A stretch of 64,000 nucleotides of DNA, taken from Sphingomonas palmae. Lineage in GTDB: Bacteria; Pseudomonadota; Alphaproteobacteria; Sphingomonadales; Sphingomonadaceae. The notes below the pieces were generated by a model. It was not told the DNA's origin and made no database searches. It saw nothing but the letters and a program-made list of their open reading frames with translations. Shown here in pieces: positions 36,034-44,012 of the stretch (its first letter is position 1; every line of letters begins with the position of its first letter). A program made the position numbers and the translations under genes. The DNA lies in contig NZ_FNZZ01000005.1 of NCBI RefSeq assembly GCF_900109565.1, forward strand, positions 165,901 through 229,900. Reading direction: 5' to 3'.

Positions 36034-37518
36034 TCAGCCGACGGGTTCGCGCGGGGCGGCGTCGATCACCGACGCGCCGGTCAACCGCTCCATGCGCAGC
36101 GCGTGCTCCGCGCGGCCGAACGGAAAGCGTGAATAGAAGAAGGCGGCGAGGCAGCCGAGCACGACATAGCAGCCCGCGTAGATCAGCGTCAGCCGGTCGA
36201 GCACCGCGACCGGCACCTGCCCCGGCTGCGCCTTGGCCGGAAAGTTCGCCGCGGTCAGGATCAATCCGCCGAGGAAGATGCCGACGCCGCTGGTGCATTT
36301 CTGGATGAAAAAGCCGCCGGAGAAGAACACGCCCTCGGACCGCCGCCCGGTGGTGATCTCCGAATCCTCGACCACGTCGGCGAGCATCGAGGCGCCGAGG
36401 ATAAAGGCGGTGACGCCGCAGGCGGTGGCAGCGGCGGCGAAGGTGAACAGCAGCGGCAACGTGACTGGCGCGCCGATCGGCGGAAACAGGCCGGCAAGGC
36501 GGAGCCAGTAAGGCGTCGTGCCGATCGCCATGCCGAGCAGCGCCGCGGTCGCCGCCCCGCGCGGCTTGCTGCCGATGGCACCGATGCGCGGTGCCGCGAC
36601 GAAGGCGATCGCGACGCCGGCGAACAACGACACGCTCAGCCACACGAACGCGAAGCCGCGCAGCCCCCACACGTAGCTGTAGAGATAGTTGGTCATCGCA
36701 TAGGTGATGCCCTGCGACGTATAAGCGAACAATCCGGCGAGCATCAGGATCGCAAAGGCGCGGTTCTTCACCGTCTGGCGCATCTCGCGAAAGTTGTCGG
36801 CGAGCGACTGCCGCTCCACCGGTGGCTTCGGCAGGTTCGGTATCTCCTTGTGCGTGCCCAGTGCCGAGATGAGGATCGTCGCGCCCATGAACAGTGCGCC
36901 CGCGATTGCGAAGCCCTTGTAACCGGCACGGTTGAGCAGGCCGTTGGGAAAGTCGGGCGTCGGCGCCAGGAACAGGACATACGCGCTCACCAGCATCAGC
37001 AGCCCGCCCGCCCAGCCGAACAGGTAGCGGTACGCCATGATGCGCGTGCGCTCGTCATAGTCGCCCGACAGTTCGGCGGCGAGCGCCTGGCTCGGCACCT
37101 CGTACGCGCTGACCGCGGAACGCACGAGCACCGCGACCACGAACAGCCAGCCCAGCACGACCTGCTCCGACGCCAGCGGCGGATTCCACAGCATCAGCCA
37201 GCCGAGCATGATCGGCAGCGCAGCCCCGTACATCCACGGATGGCGCCTGCCCCAGCGCGTGCGCGTCCGGTCGGAGAAGAAGCCTACGGTCGGGTCGACG
37301 AACGCGTCGATGATCAGCGCGCACATGATGACGAGCCCGACCGTCGCCGCCGGTACGCCGATCACCTGGTTGTAGAACAACAGCAGGAACGTGCCGAAGC
37401 CCGAATCCTTCACCCCGTAGGCCGCCGCACCCACGCCGTAGCTCGCCATCGTCGCCGGGGTGAGCCGGCGCAGTTTGGGCGCGCTGCTTGCCCCGGCCGG
37501 TGCGGCGGCCCGCGTCAC
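36034..37518 (-). CDS. MFS transporter, GPH (glycoside-pentoside-hexuronide) cation symporter type
   Basis: The 494-residue protein has 12 predicted helices and the GPH/MFS_2 hallmark after the second helix: DAFVDPTVGFFSDRTRTRWGRRHPWM. It would import a sugar or related solute with a cation; substrate unknown. The start is GTG 37518 overlapping the stop of the short-chain dehydrogenase (GTGA), so the two are one operon. This suggests the dehydrogenase acts on the imported compound or a product, which is inference. Confidence 0.88.
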   Translation of the reverse strand: MTRAAAPAGASSAPKLRRLTPATMASYGVGAAAYGVKDSGFGTFLLLFYNQVIGVPAATVGLVIMCALIIDAFVDPTVGFFSDRTRTRWGRRHPWMYGAALPIMLGWLMLWNPPLASEQVVLGWLFVVAVLVRSAVSAYEVPSQALAAELSGDYDERTRIMAYRYLFGWAGGLLMLVSAYVLFLAPTPDFPNGLLNRAGYKGFAIAGALFMGATILISALGTHKEIPNLPKPPVERQSLADNFREMRQTVKNRAFAILMLAGLFAYTSQGITYAMTNYLYSYVWGLRGFAFVWLSVSLFAGVAIAFVAAPRIGAIGSKPRGAATAALLGMAIGTTPYWLRLAGLFPPIGAPVTLPLLFTFAAAATACGVTAFILGASMLADVVEDSEITTGRRSEGVFFSGGFFIQKCTSGVGIFLGGLILTAANFPAKAQPGQVPVAVLDRLTLIYAGCYVVLGCLAAFFYSRFPFGRAEHALRMERLTGASVIDAAPREPVG

Positions 37519-38342
37519 TGAAACGCGTCCAGCGCGGCGAACAGCGACGGCTGCGTCGCATCCCAGCTCGCACGCGTGCCGATCGTCAGGCCGCCGTCAA
37601 CGACGATCGAGGTACCGGTGACGAAGCTCGCATCATCGCTGGCGAGGTACGCGACGGCCGCTGCGACATCTTCGGGCCGCCCGGCGCGCTTCACCGGTTG
37701 CGCGTGTGCGGCCATGCCCGCGATCGCCTGGTTCGCCTGCGCGCGCTTCTCCTCGGTGACGCCCAGGTGACGCGTGAAGATGTTGGTGGTGATGAAGCCC
37801 GGCACGACCGCGTTGACGCGGATATTGTGCTGCGCGAGATCAGCGGCGGCGAGCTTGGTCAGGTGTAGAACCCCTGCCTTTGCGGTCGAGTAGGCCGTCG
37901 GCGCGTAGCCGCTGCCCAGCGCAGATACGCTCGACGTGTTGATGATCGCGCCGCCGCCGCGCTCGGCCATCATTGGCGCGGCGTAGCGGATGCCGAGCGC
38001 GACCGAGCGGAGCAGAAGCGCCTGCGTATGATCCCAGTCCTCGGGTGCGATCGCGTCGATCGCCTCGCGCGCGCCGCCCGCGCCGGCGTTGTTGAACACG
38101 ATGTCGAGCCCGCCGGCGTCGTCAGCGGCCTGGAGCAGCGCGGCGATCGCGTCGGCGCTGGTCACGTCGGTGTGCTGGAAGCGGATGCGTCCGTTCGAGG
38201 TTGCGGCAAGCTCCTCGCCGGCGGCGGTGTCGATGTCGCCGATCCACACCTCGGCGCCTTCCTCGACCAACCGCAGCGCGGTTGCGCGACCGATGCCCGA
38301 TGCGCCGCCCGTCACGACCGCACGCTTGCCCTGCAACCGCAT
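37515..38342 (-). CDS. SDR family oxidoreductase
   Basis: The 275-residue protein is a classical short-chain dehydrogenase: cofactor motif TGGASGIG, DIDTAAG after beta2 (an Asp favouring NAD), NNAGAGG, catalytic Ser in NTSSVSALGSG and Y-x3-K in YSTAKAG. It ends with a C-terminal extension. Substrate unknown. It is the first gene of a two-gene operon with the GPH transporter and is divergent from the acyl-CoA dehydrogenase. Confidence 0.9.
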   Translation of the reverse strand: MRLQGKRAVVTGGASGIGRATALRLVEEGAEVWIGDIDTAAGEELAATSNGRIRFQHTDVTSADAIAALLQAADDAGGLDIVFNNAGAGGAREAIDAIAPEDWDHTQALLLRSVALGIRYAAPMMAERGGGAIINTSSVSALGSGYAPTAYSTAKAGVLHLTKLAAADLAQHNIRVNAVVPGFITTNIFTRHLGVTEEKRAQANQAIAGMAAHAQPVKRAGRPEDVAAAVAYLASDDASFVTGTSIVVDGGLTIGTRASWDATQPSLFAALDAFQ

Positions 38343-38499
38343 TGCACTCTCCTCTTGTCCGGTCGCGCCGGCGTTTTCAGCATCATAGTATGGGGCATTT
38401 ACCCGTCAACAGACGACGGTTCGAATGTTCGGTTTGCCGACCTTGTCTCCATCGAGATCGCACGATAGAGCGCGAGAGCTTCTTTACGGCGGGCAGGAC

Positions 38500-39645
38500 A
38501 TGGCTCTCGATACCGAAACTTTCGACGCGCTGATCGACCATCTGCGCCGCTTCGTCGCCGACCGGCTGCGCCCGCTCGAGAGTGAGGTGGAGGCGAACGA
38601 CGCCATCCCCGACGCAGTCGTGCAGGAGATGCGCGAGATGGGGCTGTTCGGCCTGTCGATCGCCGAGGAATACGGCGGGCTCGGCCTTACCATGCTGGAG
38701 GAAGCGAAAGTCGCGATCGAGATGGGGCGGACGACCCCTGCGTTCCGGTCGACCTTCGGCACCAATGTCGGGATCGGCAGCCAGGGCCTGGTGATGGCGG
38801 GGACACCGGAACAGAAGCGCGAGTGGCTGCCGCGCATCGCCAGCGGTGAGATCGTCACCAGCTTCGCGTTGACCGAGCCCGATGTCGGGTCGGATTCGGG
38901 CAGTGTGAAGACGCGCGCGGTGCGCGACGGCGACGTGTACCGGCTGACGGGCACCAAGCGCTACATCACCAATGCCGACAAGGCCGACCTGTTCACCGTG
39001 ATGGCACGCACCGGCGACGAGCCCGGCGCGCGCGGCGTGTCGGCGTTCCTGGTGCCCAAGGCGCTCGCCGGCGTGACGATCGGCGAGCCGGAAAAGAAGA
39101 TGGGGCAGAAGGGCGCCAAGGTCGCCGACGTCAACTTCGACGACGTCGCGGTGCCGGTCGCCAACCGGCTCGGCGCGGAGGGCGAAGGCTTCAAGATCGC
39201 GATGCGCGTGCTCGACCGCGGACGGTTGCACATCAGCGCGGTCTGCGTCGGCGTGGCCGAGCGGCTGATCGCCGACTGCGTCGCCTACACCGCCGAGCGA
39301 AAACAGTTCGGCAAGCCGCTGGCCGATCACCAGCTGATCCAGGCGATGATCGCCGACAGCAAGACCGAGGCGCTCGCCGCGCGCGCGCTGGTGCTGGAGA
39401 CCGCCAAGTCGAAGGACGAGGGCAAGGACGTGGTGATGGAGAGTGCCGCGGCGAAGTACTTCGCCTCCGAGATGGTCGGCCGCGTCGCCGATCGCGCGGT
39501 GCAGATCTACGGTGGGGCGGGCTATATCGCCGATTACGGGATCGAGCGGCTGTACCGCGACGTGCGGCTATTCCGCATCTACGAGGGCACGAGCCAGATC
39601 CAACAGATCATCATTGCGCGAGAGACGATGAAGCGCGGCGGCTGA
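38500..39645 (+). CDS. acyl-CoA dehydrogenase
   Basis: The 381-residue flavoenzyme shows the family signatures FALTEPDVGSDSGSVKTRA (FAD/acyl binding), RKQFGKPLADHQLIQ and IYGGAGYIADYGIERLYRDVR. The catalytic base Glu is in IYEGTSQIQ. It introduces a double bond into an acyl-CoA; chain length is not clear. ATG 38500 (MALDTETFDALI) follows GGGCAGG; the frame further upstream is in the promoter region. A dehydrogenase follows 39 bp later, likely the same transcript. Confidence 0.93.
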   Translation: MALDTETFDALIDHLRRFVADRLRPLESEVEANDAIPDAVVQEMREMGLFGLSIAEEYGGLGLTMLEEAKVAIEMGRTTPAFRSTFGTNVGIGSQGLVMAGTPEQKREWLPRIASGEIVTSFALTEPDVGSDSGSVKTRAVRDGDVYRLTGTKRYITNADKADLFTVMARTGDEPGARGVSAFLVPKALAGVTIGEPEKKMGQKGAKVADVNFDDVAVPVANRLGAEGEGFKIAMRVLDRGRLHISAVCVGVAERLIADCVAYTAERKQFGKPLADHQLIQAMIADSKTEALAARALVLETAKSKDEGKDVVMESAAAKYFASEMVGRVADRAVQIYGGAGYIADYGIERLYRDVRLFRIYEGTSQIQQIIIARETMKRGG

Positions 39646-39684
39646 CCGCGATCAAGCCGATCATCAGGTAAAAGGGAGTAGGTG

Positions 39685-40473
39685 ATGGATACGAGCAAGC
39701 TGTTCCGTCTGGACGGTCGCGTCGCGCTGGTGACCGGCGGCAGCCGCGGCATCGGCAAGATGATCGCGGCGGGCTTCATCGCGCAGGGCGCGACCGTTTA
39801 TGTATCAAGCCGCAAGGCGCCGGCGTGCGACGAGACCGCGGCGGAGCTGGGCGACAAGTGCATCAGCCTGCCCGCCGACGTGTCGACGGTGGAGGGCTGC
39901 CGCGATCTGGCGGCGAAGATGGCCGAGCGCGAGCAGCGGCTCGACATTCTGGTCAATAACGCCGGCGCCGCCTGGGGCGCACCCTTCGCCGAGTTCCCCG
40001 AAAGCGGCTGGGACAAGGTGATGGACCTGAACGTCAAGTCGCCGTTCTTCCTGACGCAAGCGCTGCATCCACTGCTCAAGGCAGCGGCGAGCCACGAGCA
40101 GCCCGCCAAGGTCATCAACATCACCTCGATCGACGGGCTGCGGCTCAATCCGTGGGACACGTACAGCTATCATGCGTCGAAGTCGGCGCTTATCTACTTG
40201 ACCAAGCGGATGGCGGCCGAACTGGTCAAGGACGCGATCAACGTGACCTCGATCGCGCCGGGCGCGTTCGCGAGCGAGATGAACCGCGCCGCCCGCGACC
40301 ACGGCGACGCGGTGGCAAAGCGCATCCCGGCGCAGCGGATCGGCGTCGACGAGGACATGGCGGGCACCGCAATCTTCCTTGCCAGCCGCGCCGGTGACTA
40401 CGTGATCGGCGACACGATCGCGGTCGACGGCGGTGTCGTCAACGCGAGCCTCGGCGGGTCGATCGACGCCTGA
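39685..40473 (+). CDS. SDR family NAD(P)-dependent oxidoreductase
   Basis: The 262-residue short-chain dehydrogenase has TGGSRGIG, VSSRK after beta2 (Arg-Lys favouring NADP), NNAGAAWG, catalytic Ser in NITSIDGL and Y-x3-K in YSYHASKSA. AAAGGGAG precedes the start ATG 39685 (the GTG one codon earlier is an alternative). Following an acyl-CoA dehydrogenase it may reduce or oxidise a hydroxyacyl-CoA in the same pathway; rhlG-like proteins are the nearest type I can name. Substrate not shown. Confidence 0.88.
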   Translation: MDTSKLFRLDGRVALVTGGSRGIGKMIAAGFIAQGATVYVSSRKAPACDETAAELGDKCISLPADVSTVEGCRDLAAKMAEREQRLDILVNNAGAAWGAPFAEFPESGWDKVMDLNVKSPFFLTQALHPLLKAAASHEQPAKVINITSIDGLRLNPWDTYSYHASKSALIYLTKRMAAELVKDAINVTSIAPGAFASEMNRAARDHGDAVAKRIPAQRIGVDEDMAGTAIFLASRAGDYVIGDTIAVDGGVVNASLGGSIDA

Positions 40474-40647
40474 GGCGGTAAGATCGGATGGTGGTGCGGG
40501 GTGGCCGACGATCGAACACCTCGCCCGCTTCGTCCTGCATCTGGCAGTCCGACGCGCGATCGATCCACCCGACTGTTCGCCGGCACGTTGAAGAGCTATC
40601 TCGGCTCCCCATCAGCCGGCTAGCGCCTGGCCGCCGGCGGCACGTTC

Positions 40648-41610
40648 CTACACGAACGGCAGTTTCGACTCGCGCACCGCGGCGACGTAGCGCTGCATCG
40701 CGTGGCCGCCTTGCGACGACAGCTTGAGGAATGCGCGTCGCTTGTCGAACGGGTCGGCCTCGCGCTCGATCAGGCCGGCGTCGGTCAGCTTGCTGATCCA
40801 GCGCAGCGCCGTGGTCGGTGGCACCGCAGCGGCGATGCACAGGCTCGATACCGACACCTGGCCGCGTTCGAGTTGCGCGCCGAGCAGGTCGAGCAGCATG
40901 TCCCACGCCGGGTCCTCGAATAATCCGCCTTCGAAGAAGCGATCGCGCAGCCGTCGCGCGCGGATTACCTCGCGCACCTGCGCGGCGGAGATGTCGTAAT
41001 CGGGCGTCGCCGTCGTGAACGAGGCGACGCGATTGTCGTCCTGTCGCCGCCTCGTCGCCTCGCTCTGCCGGCTGAGCCGCGCGACGACCTCCGCGATCCG
41101 CGCGACCTCAGCGTTCAGCCGGTGCAGCCGCGCCGACTCGCTCTCACCGACGCGTTCGCTCAAGCCCGCGTCGTCACCCCCGGCCGCGATCGCGAGCGTC
41201 GCGATCCACTCCGACACCTCGGGCGCACACAGCAGGTGGGTGTTGGGGCGCGCGCAGATCGCGGCGACGGGGTCGAGCTGTTTGGGCGTAAAGGCGACGA
41301 CCAGCGGCCACGCACGCATGGCGGCAAGCTCGTCGACACGCTCTAGCACGTCGACCGGCACCGTCGCTTGCGCGGTCAGATCGACGATCAGCACGGGATG
41401 GCCCGCGTGCTCGGTCAAGGTCGACCAGTCGCTGTCGAGCGGGAGTTCGCTGGTCACCCGCGCGCCCAGCGCGTCTAGCGCGGCGGAGCGGGCGTCGGCG
41501 TCACGCGCGGCGCGTCCGATGACGATCGCATCGAAACGAGCGGCGAGGTCAGCGGAGAACGCCGCCTCCCACCCTGCTGCCGCATCGGCACGGTCCGCGC
41601 CCATTCTCAT
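40648..41610 (-). CDS. MarR-family regulator with N-terminal pseudoreceiver-like domain
   Basis: The 320-residue protein has two parts. The C-terminal ~110 residues are a winged helix of the MarR type (VSVSSLCIAAAVPPTTALRWISKLTDAGLIEREADPFDKRRAFLKLS). The N-terminal ~150 residues look like a CheY-like alpha/beta fold (RFDAIVIGRAARDADAR, HPVLIVDLTAQA, AWPLVVAFTPKQ, THLLCAPEVSEW) but lack the usual Lys of receivers, so phosphorylation is doubtful. A short helical linker with RLHRLNAEVARIAEVVARLSRQ joins them. Target genes are unknown. It lies 89 bp downstream of pntB. Confidence 0.8.
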   Translation of the reverse strand: MRMGADRADAAAGWEAAFSADLAARFDAIVIGRAARDADARSAALDALGARVTSELPLDSDWSTLTEHAGHPVLIVDLTAQATVPVDVLERVDELAAMRAWPLVVAFTPKQLDPVAAICARPNTHLLCAPEVSEWIATLAIAAGGDDAGLSERVGESESARLHRLNAEVARIAEVVARLSRQSEATRRRQDDNRVASFTTATPDYDISAAQVREVIRARRLRDRFFEGGLFEDPAWDMLLDLLGAQLERGQVSVSSLCIAAAVPPTTALRWISKLTDAGLIEREADPFDKRRAFLKLSSQGGHAMQRYVAAVRESKLPFV

Positions 41611-41699
41611 GTCCTGACCTCCCGTGATCCGTGACGATGACCTAAGGTAACGCGAAACGCTCCATCACGCGCAAAAAGCCGCCATAATGGAGCAAACCG

Positions 41700-43196
41700 T
41701 CAGTCGAGCGACTTCACGATCTCCTCGACCATCTTCTTCGCGTCGGCGAGCAGCATCATGGTGTTGTCCATGTAGAAGACGTCGTTGTCGACGCCGGCAT
41801 AGCCGACGCCGCCCATGCTGCGCTTTACGAACAACACGGTCTTGGCCTTTTCCACGTCGAGCACGGGCATGCCGTAGATCGGCGAGGTCTTGTCGGTCTT
41901 CGCCGCGGGGTTGGTCACGTCGTTCGCGCCAATCACGAACGCTACGTCGGTCTGTGCGAACTCGGAGTTGATGTCCTCGAGCTCGAACACCTCGTCATAC
42001 GGCACATTCGCCTCGGCGAGGAGGACGTTCATGTGGCCGGGCATGCGGCCCGCAACAGGATGGATCGCGTATTTGACGCGGACGCCGTGTTCCTTGAGCT
42101 TGTCCGCCATCTCGCGCAGCACGTGCTGCGCCTGCGCCACCGCCATGCCGTAGCCGGGCACGATGATGACCTGTTCGGCCTGGCTCATCAGGAACGCCGC
42201 GTCCTCGGCCGATCCGCGCTTCCAGGGGCGATCGACCTTGGCGCCGCCGCCGCTTCCCGCCTCGGCGCTCTGGCCGAAGCCGCCCGCAATGACGCTGATG
42301 AAGCTGCGGTTCATCGCGCGACACATGATGTAGCTCAGGATCGCGCCCGACGAACCCACCAGCGCGCCGGTGATGATCATCGCGCTGTTGTGGAGCGTGA
42401 ACCCCATCGCCGCCGCCGCCCAGCCCGAGTAGCTGTTGAGCATCGACACGACGACCGGCATGTCCGCGCCGCCGATCGGCACGATCAGCAGAAAACCGAT
42501 CGCGAAGCTCAGGAGCACGACGAGCCAGAAGTCGAACGGCGACTGCGTCAGCCAGAAATGGAACGCGAACCACGCAATGGCGAGGCCGACGCCTAAGTTG
42601 ATCGCGTGGCGCGCGGGCAGCAGGATCGGCGCGCCGCCCATGTTGCCGTTGAGTTTCAGGAAAGCGATCACGCTGCCCGAAAAGGTGATTGCACCGATCG
42701 CTACGCCTAAGATCATCTCGATACGGCTGACCGCGTGGATGACCGCGAACGGCTGGCCGATCAACGGCGTGACGACGTCGGCGATACCGAAGGCGACGGG
42801 GTTGAGATAGGCCGCAACCGCGACCAGCACCGCCGCGAGCCCGACTAGGCTGTGGAATGCGGCGACGAGCTGCGGCATCGCAGTCATCGCGATCCGGCGC
42901 GCGGTGACGATGCCGATCGCCGCGCCGACACCGATGGCGGCGAGGATCTCGAACACCGCCGACTTGTCGACGCGCGAGAAGATTGCGGCGTAATCGTCAC
43001 CTTCGACGATCAGCGACACGGTGGGGACGTGCGTTACGAGCGTCATCATCACCGCGATCGCCATGCCGATCATGCCGTAGCGGTTGCCCTGCTGGCTGGT
43101 CGTCGGGCTGGAGAGGCCACGCAGCGCCAGGATGAAGCACACGCCCGAGACGAGGTAGGCGAGCGCCACCCAGGGATTGACCGCGACCTGTTCCAC
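41700..43196 (-). CDS. pntB: NAD(P) transhydrogenase subunit beta PntB
   Basis: The 498-residue protein has eight to nine membrane helices (domain II) and the soluble NADP(H)-binding domain III with VPGYGMAVAQAQH, YAIHPVAGRMPGHMNVLLAEA, DVAFVIGANDVTNPAA and the end KRSMGGVGYAGVDNDVFY. Together with the alpha subunits it couples hydride transfer from NADH to NADP+ to proton entry. The start is GTG 43196, 58 bp after pntA2. Confidence 0.95.
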   Translation of the reverse strand: MEQVAVNPWVALAYLVSGVCFILALRGLSSPTTSQQGNRYGMIGMAIAVMMTLVTHVPTVSLIVEGDDYAAIFSRVDKSAVFEILAAIGVGAAIGIVTARRIAMTAMPQLVAAFHSLVGLAAVLVAVAAYLNPVAFGIADVVTPLIGQPFAVIHAVSRIEMILGVAIGAITFSGSVIAFLKLNGNMGGAPILLPARHAINLGVGLAIAWFAFHFWLTQSPFDFWLVVLLSFAIGFLLIVPIGGADMPVVVSMLNSYSGWAAAAMGFTLHNSAMIITGALVGSSGAILSYIMCRAMNRSFISVIAGGFGQSAEAGSGGGAKVDRPWKRGSAEDAAFLMSQAEQVIIVPGYGMAVAQAQHVLREMADKLKEHGVRVKYAIHPVAGRMPGHMNVLLAEANVPYDEVFELEDINSEFAQTDVAFVIGANDVTNPAAKTDKTSPIYGMPVLDVEKAKTVLFVKRSMGGVGYAGVDNDVFYMDNTMMLLADAKKMVEEIVKSLD

Positions 43197-43254
43197 TTGC
43201 CCTTGCTCCCCCGATTAATCCGTCACCCGTCCGCGTGGTCGCGGGCGGCGCGCG

Positions 43255-43554
43255 TCAGTGCTTGGCGACCGCGGGCCGCTCCTTCTTCTTGTACATCGCC
43301 AGCATCCGGCTGGTGACCGCGAAGCCGCCGAAGATGTTGATGCTGGCGAGCACGACGCCGAGCAGGCCGAGCCACTTGGAGCTCGTGCTCCCCGCCGCGG
43401 CACTCGCGATCAGCGCGCCGACGATGATGACCGAGGAGATCGCGTTGGTCACTGCCATCAACGGCGTGTGCAGCGCCGGCGTGACCGACCAGACAACGTA
43501 ATAGCCGACGAAACACGCCAGCACGAAGATCGACAGGATCGCAACGAAGTCCAT
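43255..43554 (-). CDS. pntAB: NAD(P) transhydrogenase subunit alpha part 2 (membrane part)
   Basis: The 99-residue protein begins MDFVAILSIFVLACFVGYYVVWSV, has three membrane helices and contains LHTPLMAVTNAISSVIIVGAL, the conserved region of transhydrogenase domain II alpha. In split-alpha organisms such as Rhodospirillum it is a separate subunit. Its ribosome-binding site (GGGGAGGA, 6 bp upstream) is entirely supplied by the flanking repeat element, in which the same bases form one arm of a 7-bp hairpin. The start overlaps the DUF559 stop (ATGA). Confidence 0.93.
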   Translation of the reverse strand: MDFVAILSIFVLACFVGYYVVWSVTPALHTPLMAVTNAISSVIIVGALIASAAAGSTSSKWLGLLGVVLASINIFGGFAVTSRMLAMYKKKERPAVAKH

Positions 43555-44012
43555 CAAATATCCTCCCCAGCATGGGGAGGGGGACCATGCGCAGCATGGT
43601 GGAGGGGGAGTGACGCGCACGAGACGATGGCGGCAAGAGTACCATCCATGTCTCGATGCACGTCGCTTGCCCTCACCCGCAACACGCGGAAGCCGTTCTC
43701 CCGAATGAAGTGATCACGCATCTGGTCCGCTGCGGCACGATCGCCATCATGCACAGCGCCATCCACCTCGACCACGAGGCGCGCTTTGATGCAGCAGAAA
43801 TCGACTACATAGGGGCCTAGCGGATGTTGTTTCCGAAAACTTAGGCCCAGTGCATCGCCGCGGAGGCGCTGCCATAACAGCACCTCCGGATATGACATGG
43901 TGCGCCTGAGCCGACGCGCGAGCGCGACTTCTGGACGCACCGCACGTTGCACGCCCCCTCCACCGCGCTTCGCGCGGTCCCCCTCCCCGTTCCGGGGAGG
44001 ATAAGCGATCAC
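43554..44012 (-). CDS. DUF559 (Vsr/PD-(D/E)xK-like) endonuclease domain protein inside pnt operon
   Basis: The 152-residue frame begins with GTG overlapping the pntAA stop (GTGA) and ends overlapping the pntA2 start (ATGA). Residues ~24-130 are DUF559: YPEVLLWQRLRG, FRKQHPLGPYVVDFCC and LVVEVDGAVHD. Candidate metal ligands are D71, E82 and D84, as in the nuclease fold shared with Vsr. Residues ~4-20 and ~136-152 are encoded by the two inverted repeats, so both ends of the protein may be accidental; ATG 43898 (MSYPE) or another internal start might be used. Its substrate is unknown. It has no functional link to transhydrogenase and looks like a passenger of a repeat-bounded cassette. Confidence 0.8.
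   Translation of the reverse strand: MIAYPPRNGEGDRAKRGGGGVQRAVRPEVALARRLRRTMSYPEVLLWQRLRGDALGLSFRKQHPLGPYVVDFCCIKARLVVEVDGAVHDGDRAAADQMRDHFIRENGFRVLRVRASDVHRDMDGTLAAIVSCASLPLHHAAHGPPPHAGEDI
43559..43608 (+). repeat. left copy of 50-bp double-hairpin repeat flanking the DUF559 gene
   Basis: This copy starts TATCCTCCCC and ends GGTGGAGGGGG. It contains two hairpins: CCTCCCC-AGCAT-GGGGAGG (7-bp stem) and ACCATGC-GCA-GCATGGT (7-bp stem). Read on the minus strand, the GGGGAGGA at its end is the ribosome-binding site of pntA2. It is an inverted copy of the repeat at 43954-44003; 38 or so of 50 positions agree, and differences lie in the loops and in one stem. Confidence 0.85.
43954..44003 (-). repeat. 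right copy of 50-bp double-hairpin repeat flanking the DUF559 gene
   Basis: Read on the minus strand this copy starts TATCCTCCCC and ends GGTGGAGGGGG, like the left copy. Its hairpins are CCTCCCC-GGAAC-GGGGAGG and ACCGCGC-GAA-GCGCGGT. The second stem differs from the left copy (ATGC/GCAT there) but remains fully paired, which is covariation in favour of a structure that is selected. It lies 5 bp after the pntAA stop. Confidence 0.85.
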
